Source of the DNA: Apis mellifera
Taxonomy: Eukaryota > Arthropoda > Insecta > Hymenoptera > Apidae
Reading direction: 5' to 3'
DNA length: 64,000 bases
NCBI RefSeq assembly: GCF_003254395.2
Contig: NC_037640.1
Coordinates: 11,291,289-11,355,288, forward strand
In this document: in pieces, positions 50,202-62,799 of the stretch
Numbering within the stretch: position 1 is the first letter of the stretch
Layout: every line of letters begins with the position of its first letter
Notes under the pieces: generated by a model
Databases searched by the model: none
The model's input: the letters and a program-made list of their open reading frames with translations, nothing else
Told to the model about the DNA's origin: nothing
Made by a program: the position numbers and the translations under genes

Positions 50202-51309
50202 AGGAAGAATAGATGGTGGAACGTTTCGAAAATATTAATAAATTTCTGCATGTCGCGTGGAGCATAATTTTACATTTTGCAGAAAATATAATCGTTGCAA
50301 TATCGCTTTATTTCTCTCGAAAAATTGTTTAGATGATTTGTTTTCACATTTTCCACGAGATGACGAGATCGAAAAATTTCGTAATATAATAAGTGAATAT
50401 TCGAACGATTCTTGCTGAAGAGAATTCAGAAACGTGAGCAAGATAAATTTTCTCCAATAATTGTAAATTTAGAAGGGATACATTACAGACATAAGATAGT
50501 CTGAAAATTTTTCTTCGCAAAATTATAAATCACATTTCGTGATACGCTGCTTACTCTCCTCATTTCTTCCTCATTACTATAAATCATACTTTTCAAAGGA
50601 GATTACGAGTTTACTCTTACTTCGATCTCGATGGAAATGTTACGTTTACGGGAGAAACTCGATTTCGAAGAATAGAAAAGAAATCCAGGAAGGGGAGGAG
50701 GAGGAGGGAGAGAAAAAAGAACCAGAGGCAGGATCGAAGCGTGTCCACTGCGAAAGAGTGGCGCAGAAATAGAATCTCTCCAGCAGCAATTTCATCCGTC
50801 GATATCGATCCCTGTCGATAGATCGATCCACTTGTCCCTCCTTTCACTTTTTACCCTTCTAATTATGCGATAATCGCTTTAATATCGGACAACCGGCAAT
50901 TAAGTTGTATCCAAAGACTCGTCTCTGGCCGTGAACGAGCAGGATTGTTCCCTTTCCTCCTCCTCCTCCTCCTCCTCCCCGCATCCGGTTTGACCGGGAT
51001 GGAGAAAGGATAAACTGTTTGGGAAAGAGAGGAAAGCCATAGAAATTCATCTCCATTCTCTCGAGGGGAATTAAGCCGGGACAAACGTCGACATCGAATT
51101 ACCGCTCTCCGGACTTTTTATCGACTCCCCCTCTGCTTCTGCTTCCACGCGGTAATATATCGAATAATTGAATCGATCCTGTCCCGCTTCTCCTCTCGCG
51201 CGTTTCTCCATCTCGCCCGATCGGAATTTTCGCGTTCGGGAATTTCGTCGATTTTTTATACTTGCAATTGAAATCGATGGAGGATGTTGTAATTTTTTTT
51301 CAATTTTGA
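50199..51309. other. non-coding, no feature seen
   Basis: Includes (GGAGGA)n at 50691-50710 and (TCC)n at 50957-50978, a loosely inverted purine/pyrimidine pair. Open frames are low complexity. Confidence 0.4.
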
Positions 51310-53430
51310 GTGTTTTCTCAACTCCGTATCTATATTCGAACAAAAATTAAAATAATAAAATTATATATAATAGCTTATATATATATTAAAATAACTTAAA
51401 AAGAGGTTATAAAATTTTGAAAAAAATTTGTATCTATATTCGAACAAGTTTAAAATTACGTAAAAAGAGATTATAAAAATTGGGAAATTTGTATCTATAT
51501 TCGAACAAAAATTAAAATTGTGTAAAAAGGGGTTACAAAAATTTGAAAATTTGTATCTATGTTCGAACAAGTTTAGAACAAGTTTGCATAAAAAGGAGTT
51601 ATAAAAATTTATATCTATATTCGAAGAAGTTTAGAACAAGTTTGCATAAAAAAGAGTTATAAAAATTGGAAAATTTATATTTATATTTGAACAAGTTTAG
51701 AATTGCGTAAAAAGGGGTTATAAAAATTGGAGAATTTATATCTATATTTGAACAAAAATTAAAATAGCTTATATATATTAAAATAACTTAAAAAGAGGTT
51801 ATAAAAATTGGAAAATTTGTATTTATATTCAAACAAGAATTAAAATTGCGTAAAAAGAGGTTATAAAAATTGGGAAATTTGTATCTATATTCGAACAAAA
51901 ATTAAAATTGTGTAAAAAGGGGTTACAAAAATTTGAAAATTTGTATCTATGATCGAACAAGTTTAGAACAAATTTGCATAAAAAGGAGTTATAAAAATTG
52001 GAAAATTTGTATCTATATTCGAACAAGTTTAGAACAAGTTTGCGTAAAAAGGAGTTATAAAAATTGGAAAATTTGTATTTATATTTGAACAAGTTTAGAA
52101 TTGCGTAAAAAGGGGTTATAAAAATTGGAAAATTTGTATGTTTGAACAAGTTTAAAACAAATTTGCATAAAAAGGAGTTATAAAAATTGGAAAATTTGTA
52201 TCTATATTCAAAGAAGTTTAGAACAAGTTTGCATAAAAAGGAGTTATAAAAATTGGAAAATTTGTATTTGAACAAGAGTTAAAATTGCGTAAAAAGAGGT
52301 TATAAAAATTGAAAAATTTGTATCTATATTCGAACAAGTTTAAAATTTCGTAAAAAAAAGTTAAAAATTGGAAAATTTGTATTTATATTCAAACAAGTTT
52401 AAAATTGCATAAAAAGGAATTTTAAAAATTGGAGAATTTGTATTTCAACAAGAATTCGAACAAGAATTAAAATTGTATAAAAAGGGGTTATAAAAAATTG
52501 AAAAATTTGTATCTACATTCAAACAAGTTTAAAATTTTAGTAAAAAGGGATTATAAAAATTGGAGAATTTGTATCTATATTTGAACAAAAATTAAAATAG
52601 CTTATATATAATAGCTTATATATATTAAAATAACTTAAAAAGAGGTTATAAAAATTGGAATATTTGTATTTATATTCGAATAAGAATTAAAATTGCCTAA
52701 AAAGGAATTATAAAAATTGGAAAATTTGTATCTATATTCAAACAAGTTTAAAATTACCTAAAAAGGAGTTACAAAAATTGGAAAATTTGTATCTATATTC
52801 AAACAAGTTTAAAATTGCATAAAAAGGAATTTTAAAAATTTGTATTTCAACAAGAATTTGAACAAGAATTGTATTCAAACAAGAATTAAAATTGCGTAAA
52901 AAGAGGTTATAAAAAATTGGAGAATTTGTATCTACATTCAAACAAGTTTAAAATTTTAGTAAAAAGAGCTTAAAAATTTGAAAATTTGTAAATTTATATT
53001 CGAAAAAGAAGTTAGAACAAGTTTGCATAAAAAGGAGTTATAAAAATTGGAAAATTTGTATTTATATTCAAACAAGAATTAGAATTGCGTAAAAAGGAGC
53101 AGCATAATTTAATAATTTAATAATTATAAAAATTGGAGAAAGAAATCGATCTTCGGGGGGATGCCAATTCGACATAATTTTTTCAATTCAATTAATTTAA
53201 TTCAATTTCACTTTGTATTTATATTCGAACAAGAATTAGAATTGCATAAAAAGAGATTATAAAAATTGGGAAATTAGAGAATGAAATCGATCTTCAAGGG
53301 GATGCCAATTCGACATAATTTTTCCAATTTAAGAATTTTTCAATTCAACTGTCTTCTCAACTTTGTATCTATATTCGATCAAGTTTAAAATTGCGTAAAA
53401 AAGGGTTACAAAAATTGGAAAATTAGAGAA
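51310..53430. repeat. long tandem array L, unit about 60 bp
   Basis: About thirty-five copies of a unit close to 60 bp. The core is ATAAAAATTGGAAAATTTGT, ATCTATATTCGAACAAGTTT and AAAATTGCGTAAAAAGG. Some units carry an AACAAGTTTGCA insertion; others are truncated. Frames on - reading YKFSNFYNSFLC-type peptides come from the repeat. The right end decays, with two longer copies containing GGGGATGCCAATTCGACATA. Confidence 0.95.
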
Positions 53431-54594
53431 TGAAACGCGAGTTCAGTCAAGCTTTATGGAATTAATTTCCTCGAATTCTGTTATTTCGGATCAACGCTTA
53501 AATCCGACGAATGGGATAATGTAAAATCTTATATTGATTCTGTTCACACACACAGAATGGGGAGGGAGGATATAAATTGGTGGACGAAGGTTCCTTGACA
53601 TTTCGAATCTATACATTCGGCTTTCACGAGCAATTCGAGACACGTGCCTCGCTTCCTGTTGTACCAGATATGCACGGTATGCGCGCCACGTACGTAATAC
53701 AATCGTTCGATAATAACACGTTCGATCGAAAGTCGAAAAGATTTTCGAGCCCGAAACGAGGCTCGAGATCCCATGGAAAATGTTAAAAGTGGTACAAATT
53801 TTCCTTCGAAGAGATTGATAGAACTTTCTTAAAAAAAAAGAAAAGAAATGTATATAAAAAACCACGAAGATTAGATTTAATTATCGAGTATCGTTCGATT
53901 TTTATCAATACATATAATTTTATTTTTTATTTTTGTGAAAGTATTCATCGGTTGTGAAAGTTTGTTGAAAATTCTTGTCTTAACTCCTGCATACGTAGAT
54001 ATATATATATTATAATTAAATCATGGTTATATATCACACGTCGCGAACTGTGGATGCCAAGAGTTGGAAAATTTTTAAATCTCGCGGCTGTCGACGCGAG
54101 TAATGGCAGCGTTATTCATCACGTCCGAACCGTACCACTTCTTTTCTTCCTGAATATTTCAATTTTCATTTTTCTCCCCCTCCCTCTCCTCGTCTCGTTG
54201 AACGGATGAACAAGAGGTTAATTAAATTCTCACCGGTCGATTCGAGATTTTTAATTAAAAAAATTTTCCCCGCGGCCCGACTGACAAAAGTCTTCCTGAA
54301 AGTTCGGGAAAGCAGCTTTCACGTTTACGATTTCTTTTATCACGCAGCGGGGAATTAATTGGACGTCTAATCAATCATTCACTAATAATCGGAAGTCTCT
54401 GCAGGAGACCGGGTAATTGATGAGTTTCGATCGTAAATCTCGCGGAAATCGATAGATCCCCCTCCTAGGAAATAACGTTGGAAATTTGTGGGAAAAAGAG
54501 AGAAGTTTCAGCCGATTCAGATTTTATCAAGTGGTTAAATCAAGTTCGAGTTTCTCTTTAACCCTAACTTTAATTCTTCTTCTTCCAAATTTTC
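53431..54594. other. non-coding, no supported exon
   Basis: Positions 53540-53790 are open on both strands with mixed composition; no splice framing. Positions 54230-54470 are CpG-moderate. Confidence 0.4.
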
Positions 54595-55815
54595 TTCAGA
54601 GAATTATTTACACACCAAGTTCACACTCGAACTTGTAAACTCTCCTTAACGCTGAGACAGATTCAAATTTTATTATTTACCCCAAGTTCACACTCGAAAA
54701 TCGAATTTGTAAACTCTCCTTAACGCTGAGACTCAAATTTTATTATTTATACCAAGTTCACACTCGAACTTGTAAACTCTCCTTAATATCGAGATAGATT
54801 CAAATTTTATTATTTACACCAAGTTCACACTCGAACTTGTAAATTCTCCTTAACGCTGAGACAGATTCAAATTTTATTATTTACACCAAGTTCACACTCG
54901 AACTTGTAAACTCTCCTTAATATCGAGATAGATTCAAATTTTATTATTTACACCAAATTCACACTCGAAGATCGAACTTGTAAACTCTCCTTAATATCGA
55001 GATAGATTCAAATTTTATTATTTACACCAAGTTCACACTCAAACTTGTAAACTCTCCTTAATATCGAGATAGATACAAATTTTATTATTTACACCAAGTT
55101 TACACTCGAACTTGTAAACTCTCCTTAACACTGAGACAGATTCAAATTTTATTATTTACACCAAGTTCACTTGAACTTGTAAACTCTCCTTAACACTGAG
55201 ACAGATTCAAATTTTATTATTTACACCAAGTTCACACTCGAAGATCGAACTTGTAAACTCTCCTTAATATCGAGATAGATTCAAATTTTATTATTTACAC
55301 ACCAAGTTCACGATCGAACTTGTAAACTCTCCTTAACGCTGAGACAGATTCAAATTTTATTATTTATACCAAGTTCACACTCGAACTTGTAAATTCTCCT
55401 TAATATCGAGATAGATTTAAATTTTATTATTTACACCAAGTTCACACTCGAACTTGTAAACTCTCCTTAACGTTGAGACAGATTCAAATTTTATTATTTA
55501 CACCAAGTTCACACTCGAAAATCGAATTTGTAAACTCTCCTTAACGCTGAGATAGATTCAAATTTTATTATTTACACCAAGTTCACACTCGAACTTGTAA
55601 ACTGTCCTTAATATCGAGACAGATTCAAATTTTATTATTTATACCAAGTTCACACTCGAACTTATAAACTCTCCTTAACGCTGAGACAGATTCAAATTTT
55701 ATTATTTACACCAAGTTCACACTCGAACTTGTAAACTGTTCTTAATATCGAGATAGATTCAAATTTTATTATTTACACCAAGTTCACGATCGAACCTTAA
55801 CGCTGAGACAGATTC
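54595..55815. repeat. tandem array M, unit about 67 bp
   Basis: About seventeen highly similar copies. The unit is CACTCGAACTTGTAAACTCT, CCTTAACGCTGAGACAGATT, CAAATTTTATTATTTACACC and AAGTT. Two centre variants (CGCTGAGACAG and ATATCGAGATAG) and an optional 8-bp insertion (AAGATCGA or AAATCGAA) mark subfamilies. Confidence 0.97.
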
Positions 55816-57059
55816 AAATTTTGATATTATTAAAAAGAGAACGTTTTCAACAAAGTTGCTGGAAAGGATTTCCTCTGGAAAATTTGATTTTTGTTTCGAG
55901 CTTGCATGAGAATCTTGGGACGATAATTCTCGGTTCCTCTGAATCAAAACGAAATTAATTTTAATAAATATTGTAATAAATTGAATAATTATACGAAATA
56001 TTTTTAAAATACGAAGGAGAAGGGATGCGATGGAACGCGGAATTCTTTCGAGACGAAAATTCAATCTCCATCTGCGGATTCTATACGTTTGAGAGGAGAG
56101 AAAGTGCATAACCAGAGTTGGATAAATTATCATCGACGAGCAGCAGGGGAGATCGATTCCGTGGCGAACTTTTTACGTTTCTCGAAATAATGGAACGAGA
56201 GGAGGCGCTCTTTATTGTTCAATTTTATTCCTATTGACCTCGTGACTCGCCATTTCATTCCACGTAAAAAATCCACGTATTTCCTTCGCAACGTAACGCT
56301 ATCGCTTTCATCCATCTTCATACAATAAAACGTTTACGTACGAATCGAACGTTACGTATTCTCGTAAAATTCTACAAGTATTTTCTCGTATCGAAAACAA
56401 ATTCTAGCTAAGAGGAAGACGTAATATTCGCATAAATTGAGGTCTCTTCAAAATCTCTTTCAATCTTTCTCCTCGAAAGTATTTCCTTTGTATATATTTA
56501 AATTTCTACGATGCCTCCAAAATCTTCTCTTTTGCCCCAAAAAAATTTTCTCTCTCCTGTCATTCTATAAAAATAAATACATTTACATTTTCAGAAGAAC
56601 TCCTTATCCGTAAAATCTCCTCCAAAAATCTTCTAACGATTATTCAGGGAAAAATAAAAAAAAAATCTCTCTCTTTCGCTCCAAAAATTCCCATAATTTT
56701 TCCCGTGTGGAGAATTCCATTTATTATCTCTTTATCCATCTCTTGAGAGTCCACAAACAGAGTCTGTGCTAAGTAACTCGAAAAAAAGAAAGATTCTCGC
56801 GATTATGAGGAGAAAAATTCGAGCGCACGTGCGAATTTTCTCATGCTGTTCTCGACGGAAGAGCATCGGCGGGATCTGGCCGATTAATCGAAACTTAGGC
56901 GCGGGTACAGTTAGGCAAAAAGTTAAAAAGCGTGGACGCTGCGTCGTGGAGCGTCCTCGGGGACGACGAAGACGGTGGCGGAGCGTGGCCTCGCGAATTG
57001 GAGCGTGGATCTGCGTGGATCCGTTAACGTCGCGCGCCACGCCGTGAAAAACGTCTTTT
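55816..57059. other. non-coding, with GC patch 56800-57050
   Basis: The patch at 56800-57050 is CpG-dense (GGACGACGAAGACGGTGGCG) with a basic open frame on + but no splice framing. No RNA gene recognised. Confidence 0.4.
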
Positions 57060-59640
57060 GTAACTGAACCTGTCGTCTTCCGTTTCCTACCAGTTTCTCG
57101 TTTCTAGAGAATTATTCTACTCTCTTCTTTTATTTTTTAATCTGTTCTTTTGTTCGAGGTATAATTGTGAAATTCTCGAGAATATTTTTCATTCAGAATT
57201 TTGATCATTTATTGAACCGTTCTATTAAATTTTATATGAAATTAAAGAATTGTGTGCTTTTGTAATTGAACCTGTTGTCTTCCGTTTCCTACCAGTTTTT
57301 CTAGAGAATTATTCTATTCTCTTCTTTTATTTTTTAATTTGTTCTTTTGTTCGAGGTATTAATTGTGAAATTCTCAAGAGTTTCATTTTGTGGATCAGAA
57401 TTTTGATTATTTATTGAACTGTTCTATTAAATTTTATATGAAATTAAAGAATTGTGTGTTTTTGTAACTGAAACCTTCTGTTGTCTTCTGTTTCCTACCA
57501 GTTCCTCATTTCTAGAGAATTATTCTACTCTCTTCTTTTATTTTTGAATCCGTTCTTTTGTTCGAGGTATTAATTGTGAAATTCTCGAGAATATTTTTCA
57601 TTCAGAATTTTGATCATTTATTGAACCGTTCTATTAAATTTTATATGAAATTAAAGAATTGTGTGCTTTTGTAATTGAACCTATCGTCTTGGAAAGATGA
57701 GTTTTCTAATTTTCGAAAATATTTTTCATAAATAAATATTTTGTTGTTTCTGAATTTTATCTATTCAATTGTTATTCTATTTATTCTATTAAATTTTATA
57801 TGAAATTAAATTGTGTGCTTTTGTAACTGAATATGTTGTCTTCTGTTTCCTACCAGTTTCTCGTTCCTCGACGATTATTCTACTGTCTTCTTTTATTTTT
57901 TAATTTGTTCTTTTGTTCGAGGTATTAATTGTGAAATTCTCAAGAGTTTCATTTTGTGGATCAGAATTTTGATCATTTATTGAACTGTTCTATTAAATTT
58001 TATATAAAATTAAAGAATTGTGTGTTTTTGTAACTGAAGCTGTTGTCTTCTGTTTCCTACCAGTTCCTCGTTCCTAGAAAATTATTCTACTCTCTTCTTT
58101 TATTTTTGAATCTGTTGGAAAGATGAGTTTTCTAATTCTCGAGAATATTTTTCGTAAATGGATATTTTGTGGATCTGAATTTTATTTATTCAATTGTTAT
58201 CATTTATTAAATTTTATATGAAATTAGAATTATGTGCAATTCTTTGTAATTGAATCTGTCGTCTTCCGTTTTCTTCCAGTTCCTCGTCGTTTCTAGACGA
58301 TTATTTTACTTTCTTCTTTTATTTTTCAATCTGTTTTTTTATTCGAGGTATTAATTATGAAATTCTTGAGAATATTTTTCATTTTGTGGATTAGAATTTT
58401 GATTATTTATTGAACTGTTCTATTAAATTTTATATGAAATTAAAGAATTGTGTGCAATTTTTTTGTAATTGAATTTGTTTTCCAGTTCCGTTTCTTTCCA
58501 GTCTTTCCTCGACAATTATTTTATTCTCTTCTTTTATTTTTGAATCTCTTGGAAAGATTAATTTTCTAACTCTCGAGATATTTTGTGAATCAGAATTTTA
58601 TTTATTGAACCGTTCTATTAAATTTTATATGAAAAGAATTGTATTTGTAACTGCTTTTGTAACTGAACCTGATTTCCATTTTCTTCCAGTCCTCGTTTCT
58701 CTCTTTATTATTTTACTTCTTCTTTTATTTTTCAATCTGTTGGAAAGATGAGTTTTCTAACTCTTGAGATATTTTGTGAATCAGAATTTTATTTATTGAA
58801 CCGTTCCATTAAATTTTATATGAAAAGAATTGTATGCTTCTGTAACTGAACCTGTCGTCTTGGAAAGATGAATTTTCCAACTCTCGAGAATATTTTTCGA
58901 AAATGGATATTTTATGAATTTGAATTTTATCTATTCGACTATTTTTAAAAAAATTCATTGTAAATTGTGTATTTTTGTAATTGAATTTGTTGTCTTCCGT
59001 TTCCTTCCAGTCGTCATTTCTCGACGATCATTTTATTCTCTTCTTTTATTTTTGAATCTGTTAGAAAGATTAATTTTCCAACACAAATAGATTCAATAAA
59101 TAGATATTTTGTGGATCAGAATTTTATCTATTGAACTGTTCTATTAAATTTTATACGAAACTAAAGAATTATATATTTTTATAACTAAACTTGACTTCCG
59201 TTTCCTTCCAATCATTGACAATTATTTCTTCTCTCTCTTCTTCTTCTTTCATTTTTTGAATCTGTTGTCCAACGTATTAATTTTGGAGCTCTCGAGAATA
59301 ATATAAATCAGAATTTTATCTATTCAACTGTTCCATTAAATTTTACGAAACTAAAGAATTGTGTGCAATTCTTAATTATTTCTTCTCTTCTTTCGTTCGA
59401 GTTTTTCGTTCAAATGGACATTGGTGTTGATCATCAATTTTATTTTATTAAATTTCATACGAAACTGAAAGAATTGCGTGCTTTTGAACCTGTCATTTTT
59501 CATTTCCTTCCAATCATCCTTCGCCGACAATTATTTCTTCCAATTATTTCTCCTCTTCAAGAAATTAATTTCGATTAATGAAATTCTCTGAAAATATTTT
59601 CCTAATAAACAGATATTATATCGATCAATATTTTATCTAT
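57060..59640. repeat. long tandem array N, unit about 200 bp
   Basis: About twelve copies, initially about 203 bp apart (57060, 57262, 57465), later shortened. The core is TGTAACTGAACCTGTCGTCT, TCCGTTTCCTACCAGTT, ATTCTACTCTCTTCTTTTAT, GTTCGAGGTATTAATTGTG and AATTTTATATGAAATTAAAG. The last copies before 59640 are strongly degraded. Confidence 0.95.
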
Positions 59641-59984
59641 TAAACTCGTTTGATTAAGCCTGGAAAAATATCAAAAGTAGAAGAATAATGCAGTTTACCA
59701 TTGTTGTTTTTCACGTTCGAGCTCTGGTAACTTCATGAATTCTGATTAGTTTCGATTTAATGGGCGATGTTTCACTCTGATGAAGTAATCGTAAAGAGTA
59801 GGCGTGTTCAATACACCGATGATCATAGTCATTTAACCAAATTTACTGTAACTGTGTAGACTGTTAACCAACTACTTTCAATCGTATCATAAGAAAATTC
59901 GATAATTATAATTCACGTGTGTCTAAAGAATTGCTGAATTTGAATTACTTTCTATTCAAAATTTCGATACGATCTTTACATTAA
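59641..59984. other. intron between array N and cassette exon
   Basis: About 340 bp of non-repetitive sequence leading to the acceptor. From about 59930 to 60009 no AG occurs, which is the AG-exclusion zone expected before a strong 3' splice site. Confidence 0.5.
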
Positions 59985-60018
59985 CATTAACGTTTCTTTT
60001 CTTGTTTTCAGGTGAGTT
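59985..60018 (+). other. recursive splice site (acceptor fused to donor)
   Basis: Branch-point-like ATTAAC about 25 bases upstream, pyrimidine tract GTTTCTTTTCTTGTTTTCAG (AG at 60010-60011) and, immediately after, GTGAGT. An almost ideal fusion of 3' and 5' splice sites, stronger than the one at 4381. Confidence 0.65.
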
Positions 60019-60074
60019 TTCCAAGGGAAAATCTGTATCTAAAAGTAGTCGGCATGATTCTCGGAAGAAACGAG
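60012..60074 (+). CDS. 63-nt cassette exon, resplicing type, gene unknown
   Basis: Candidate internal coding exon. It is bounded by the strong acceptor TTTTCAG and the strong donor CGAG/GTGAGT. In phase 1 (the phase of the exons at 4382 and 44866) it encodes EFSKGKSVSKSSRHDSRKKR with junction glycines: a very basic, Ser/Lys/Arg-rich stretch that could be a phosphorylation target or a nuclear-localisation-like segment (inference). Phase 0 is also open (VSFPRENLYLKVV...), so the frame rests on agreement with the other exons. Length is a multiple of three, so inclusion is optional without a frameshift. Because it starts GTGAGTT and ends before GTGAGT, either donor can be used after the first splice, giving inclusion or complete removal. 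Identity unknown. Confidence 0.6.
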
Positions 60075-62799
60075 GTGAGTCGATTAATAGAAAGAAAAAA
60101 AATTCGAAAACTTCAATCATCACAATTGTGTCGCCAATTTACAACTCGTAGAGATTTAACAAGTATTCCGGCAATTAATCACTCGCGGCACAACGCGCGT
60201 CGCGAAATAATATTCCGATTTACAATTCGGAACAATCATCTTGTTAACAGGCATTGTTACGTGCGCGTCACCTTGACAGAAAGAAATTAATTGCAAGGTT
60301 ATTACGAGCGGTGGTGGAATGCCGTAGGCGCGAATCGAACAACAAGATTAACTAATTATTCGAATAATTAAGCTAATTGTATGGAGAAGGCTGACATGCA
60401 AACGCCTCCAACTTCCTTATTTCATTTTTTTTTTTTCGAATTTTAATATTTGTTGACATTTTAATTGTCATCGTGTGTCTTATAATCGTAGATGTTTATA
60501 ATCATAGGTATGAGAAACGAAATTTGTAAGGTAAAAGACGATATACGATATACCGTTCCCTGGTGATGTAAAAAAGCTTTAATTATTCGTGCTTGAACTT
60601 TAAATTAAATTTTTTTTCTAATTATCCGAGAACTTTTAATGTAAAATTTGCTATAATCTCATTTTTTTTTAACCAAGTTATCATCGTTGATGAGATTATA
60701 AATATTTTATGGACGTTGTTCGCTAATGATTCTTTGTAGTATGAGAAAAGAATGTAAATAGAAATTTTATTATTTGTAACAGTATTGCCGAGTGAGAGTA
60801 AGGAAACTATAAATTGCACTTATCGACTGCAACGTTACAGAAAGCGGCATTACCGATAGCTATCATCGCAACCGATACACATGGAAGAAACATATTTTCT
60901 ACTATTACCGACATTCGGTAAACTTTGTGCGCCGTCTTTGTACATGGCGCCCCTCATAATTGCATTTTAAAAGTCAATCGAATACAAAAGTTACATTTTT
61001 TTAATCATTTGTTCTTCGTATCCCATATTTTATAAATCCATTTTTATATACACTCGGGATTCATTTATATACGCAAAATTTTACACACGAAGAAATGTCG
61101 TTTCGAATAATATTGACAAAGAAATCGTACGTCTCGTCGATACGCGTATATATACATAAATGGAAGAACGTAATGCTCTTCTATTTGGAATATTTGTAAA
61201 CGTTTCCAGATACGTATCTGGATCTTATCGTTTGTGCCGCGATACACGTGTAACCCGTTAGAAGAAAAGTAATCGTTAACGTCATGCACATGTTATGCGT
61301 TAACCAATAGCGTAGAGACTATCTTCTCCAACCTCGATTCTTATATTCTTCCACGCGTTACGAACGAAATTGAAACATTCGTTATATCGTACGCGTGAAA
61401 TTCGCATAAAAACCTATATTTCTGATCGAAAATTAAAAAAATTTCTCGTATAAAACGCGATAAATAACCAACTCTTTTCCATGTCATCGTTCATTTTCTA
61501 CGAGTCCTACGCCTATATACGTGCCGAGCGGCTCATGACCAGCCATTAATGGTCGTACACCCCCTACAAGGTGGAGTAGAAGATCATGGTCGATCGTATA
61601 AGGCGCTCCATTCGTCGGATCGTTGACCGTGCAACGTGATACCGTATTCTTCACCTCGGTCTTCTCTTCTTACGCAAGCAAATCAATTTCTACTCGAAGA
61701 CCACTTAACCTCTTTCACCGCGTATTCGTAAAACGCCTAGCCCCTCCCCCCTCCTTCTCTACTTCCCTTCCAACGTACAATGCTTTCTAATGCGTTGGAA
61801 CTGACTTATCGCGTGGAATACTTTCGTGGAAATTCCACGAAATTTTCCCCTCCCCTCCGAAAGAAGGAACAAGTAGCGCCTCTTTCGGCTCCAAGAATAA
61901 TTATTCGTCGTATTTATACAGTTTTTAGCTCGAATATTACTTTTTCACTCGGTTAGAGTTATATTTTGCTCGACATACGCTTCACGCGTAATATAATATA
62001 AACAAGTAATTTTAATTTCGCTTCATTTCGATGTAATAAAAAGGAACGGAAAGCAACGTGTTTAAATATGCAGGCGAGGCTCGTTACAAGGATTGCGTTA
62101 TCCTTATACGGGCAAATCTCATTTTTGTTAAACGTGGTCTCGTCATTCGTTACATTTGTGCGTTATCTCTTATAATAATAATAATAATCTACGTTATTTC
62201 TACATGTAAATCCTCTAGAAATACTTTCACCTTTCGAAAAGTATTTTATTAAGTGCTTGCATATCGATTACGTTGATTCTCCTCATTTCAATTATTCGTA
62301 TTCCAGAAAAGAGAAAGAAATGGATCTTGAAAAAAGGAAGAATTTGTAAATCAATCGAATCGGAACACGTTCAATGTCCGTAAAGATTGGTTGACTCGTT
62401 GCTTTGTTCAGAGAGAGAGAGTCGAGAGAGGAGGATTAATTTGAAATGAACGGTGTACTAATAATCGCGAGCTAAGATTCGCGTTTGCAAGTTCAGCCGA
62501 GTGCAGAAACGGAGGATTTTGATTTGTTACCGGAGGCAGCGAGCGCTCCGCCTCATTGCCACATCGGTTTTACGCCGTCTCTCCCTTTCAAATCTCGCTC
62601 GCCTTTCCCACGTCCGTTTTCTCATCCTTCAAGCACTTCTAACTTCTTTGCGTTTCGATCTCGCCACCCCCAAATACAGGAAATTTTATCAAATAAATGG
62701 AAAAGATTTTTTTCTTCCTCGTGTTTCAACTTTCTTCCACAGATTCCATCTTTGCTCGTACACCCTCTTTTTCTGCTTCTCCAAGCAATTATATCTCTT
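60075..62799. other. intron-like non-coding sequence
   Basis: Opens with the donor GTGAGT. No further exon with good splice sites. At 62487-62560 a frame reading VQPSAETEDFDLLPEAASAP looks coding-like and a GTTCAG precedes it, but no consensus donor closes it; low confidence. The rest is mixed AT-rich and CpG-moderate sequence. Confidence 0.4.
61543..61552. promoter_or_regulatory. palindromic homeodomain-type site
   Basis: Perfect 10-bp palindrome CCATTAATGG within TGACCAGCCATTAATGGTCG, with two overlapping TAAT cores, a common dimeric homeodomain target. It sits in a CpG-moderate stretch; binding is not shown. Confidence 0.3.

Noticed and set aside
51829..52275. 148-codon open frame on the minus strand
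   Set aside because: Product of the roughly 60-bp array L; the peptide repeats YKFSNFYNSFLC with the DNA unit.
62487..62700. Plus-strand frame reading QPSAETEDFDLLPEAASA as an exon
   Set aside because: The start is coding-like and GTTCAG precedes it, but the pyrimidine tract is poor and no consensus donor follows in the coding-like part. Kept only as a remark.
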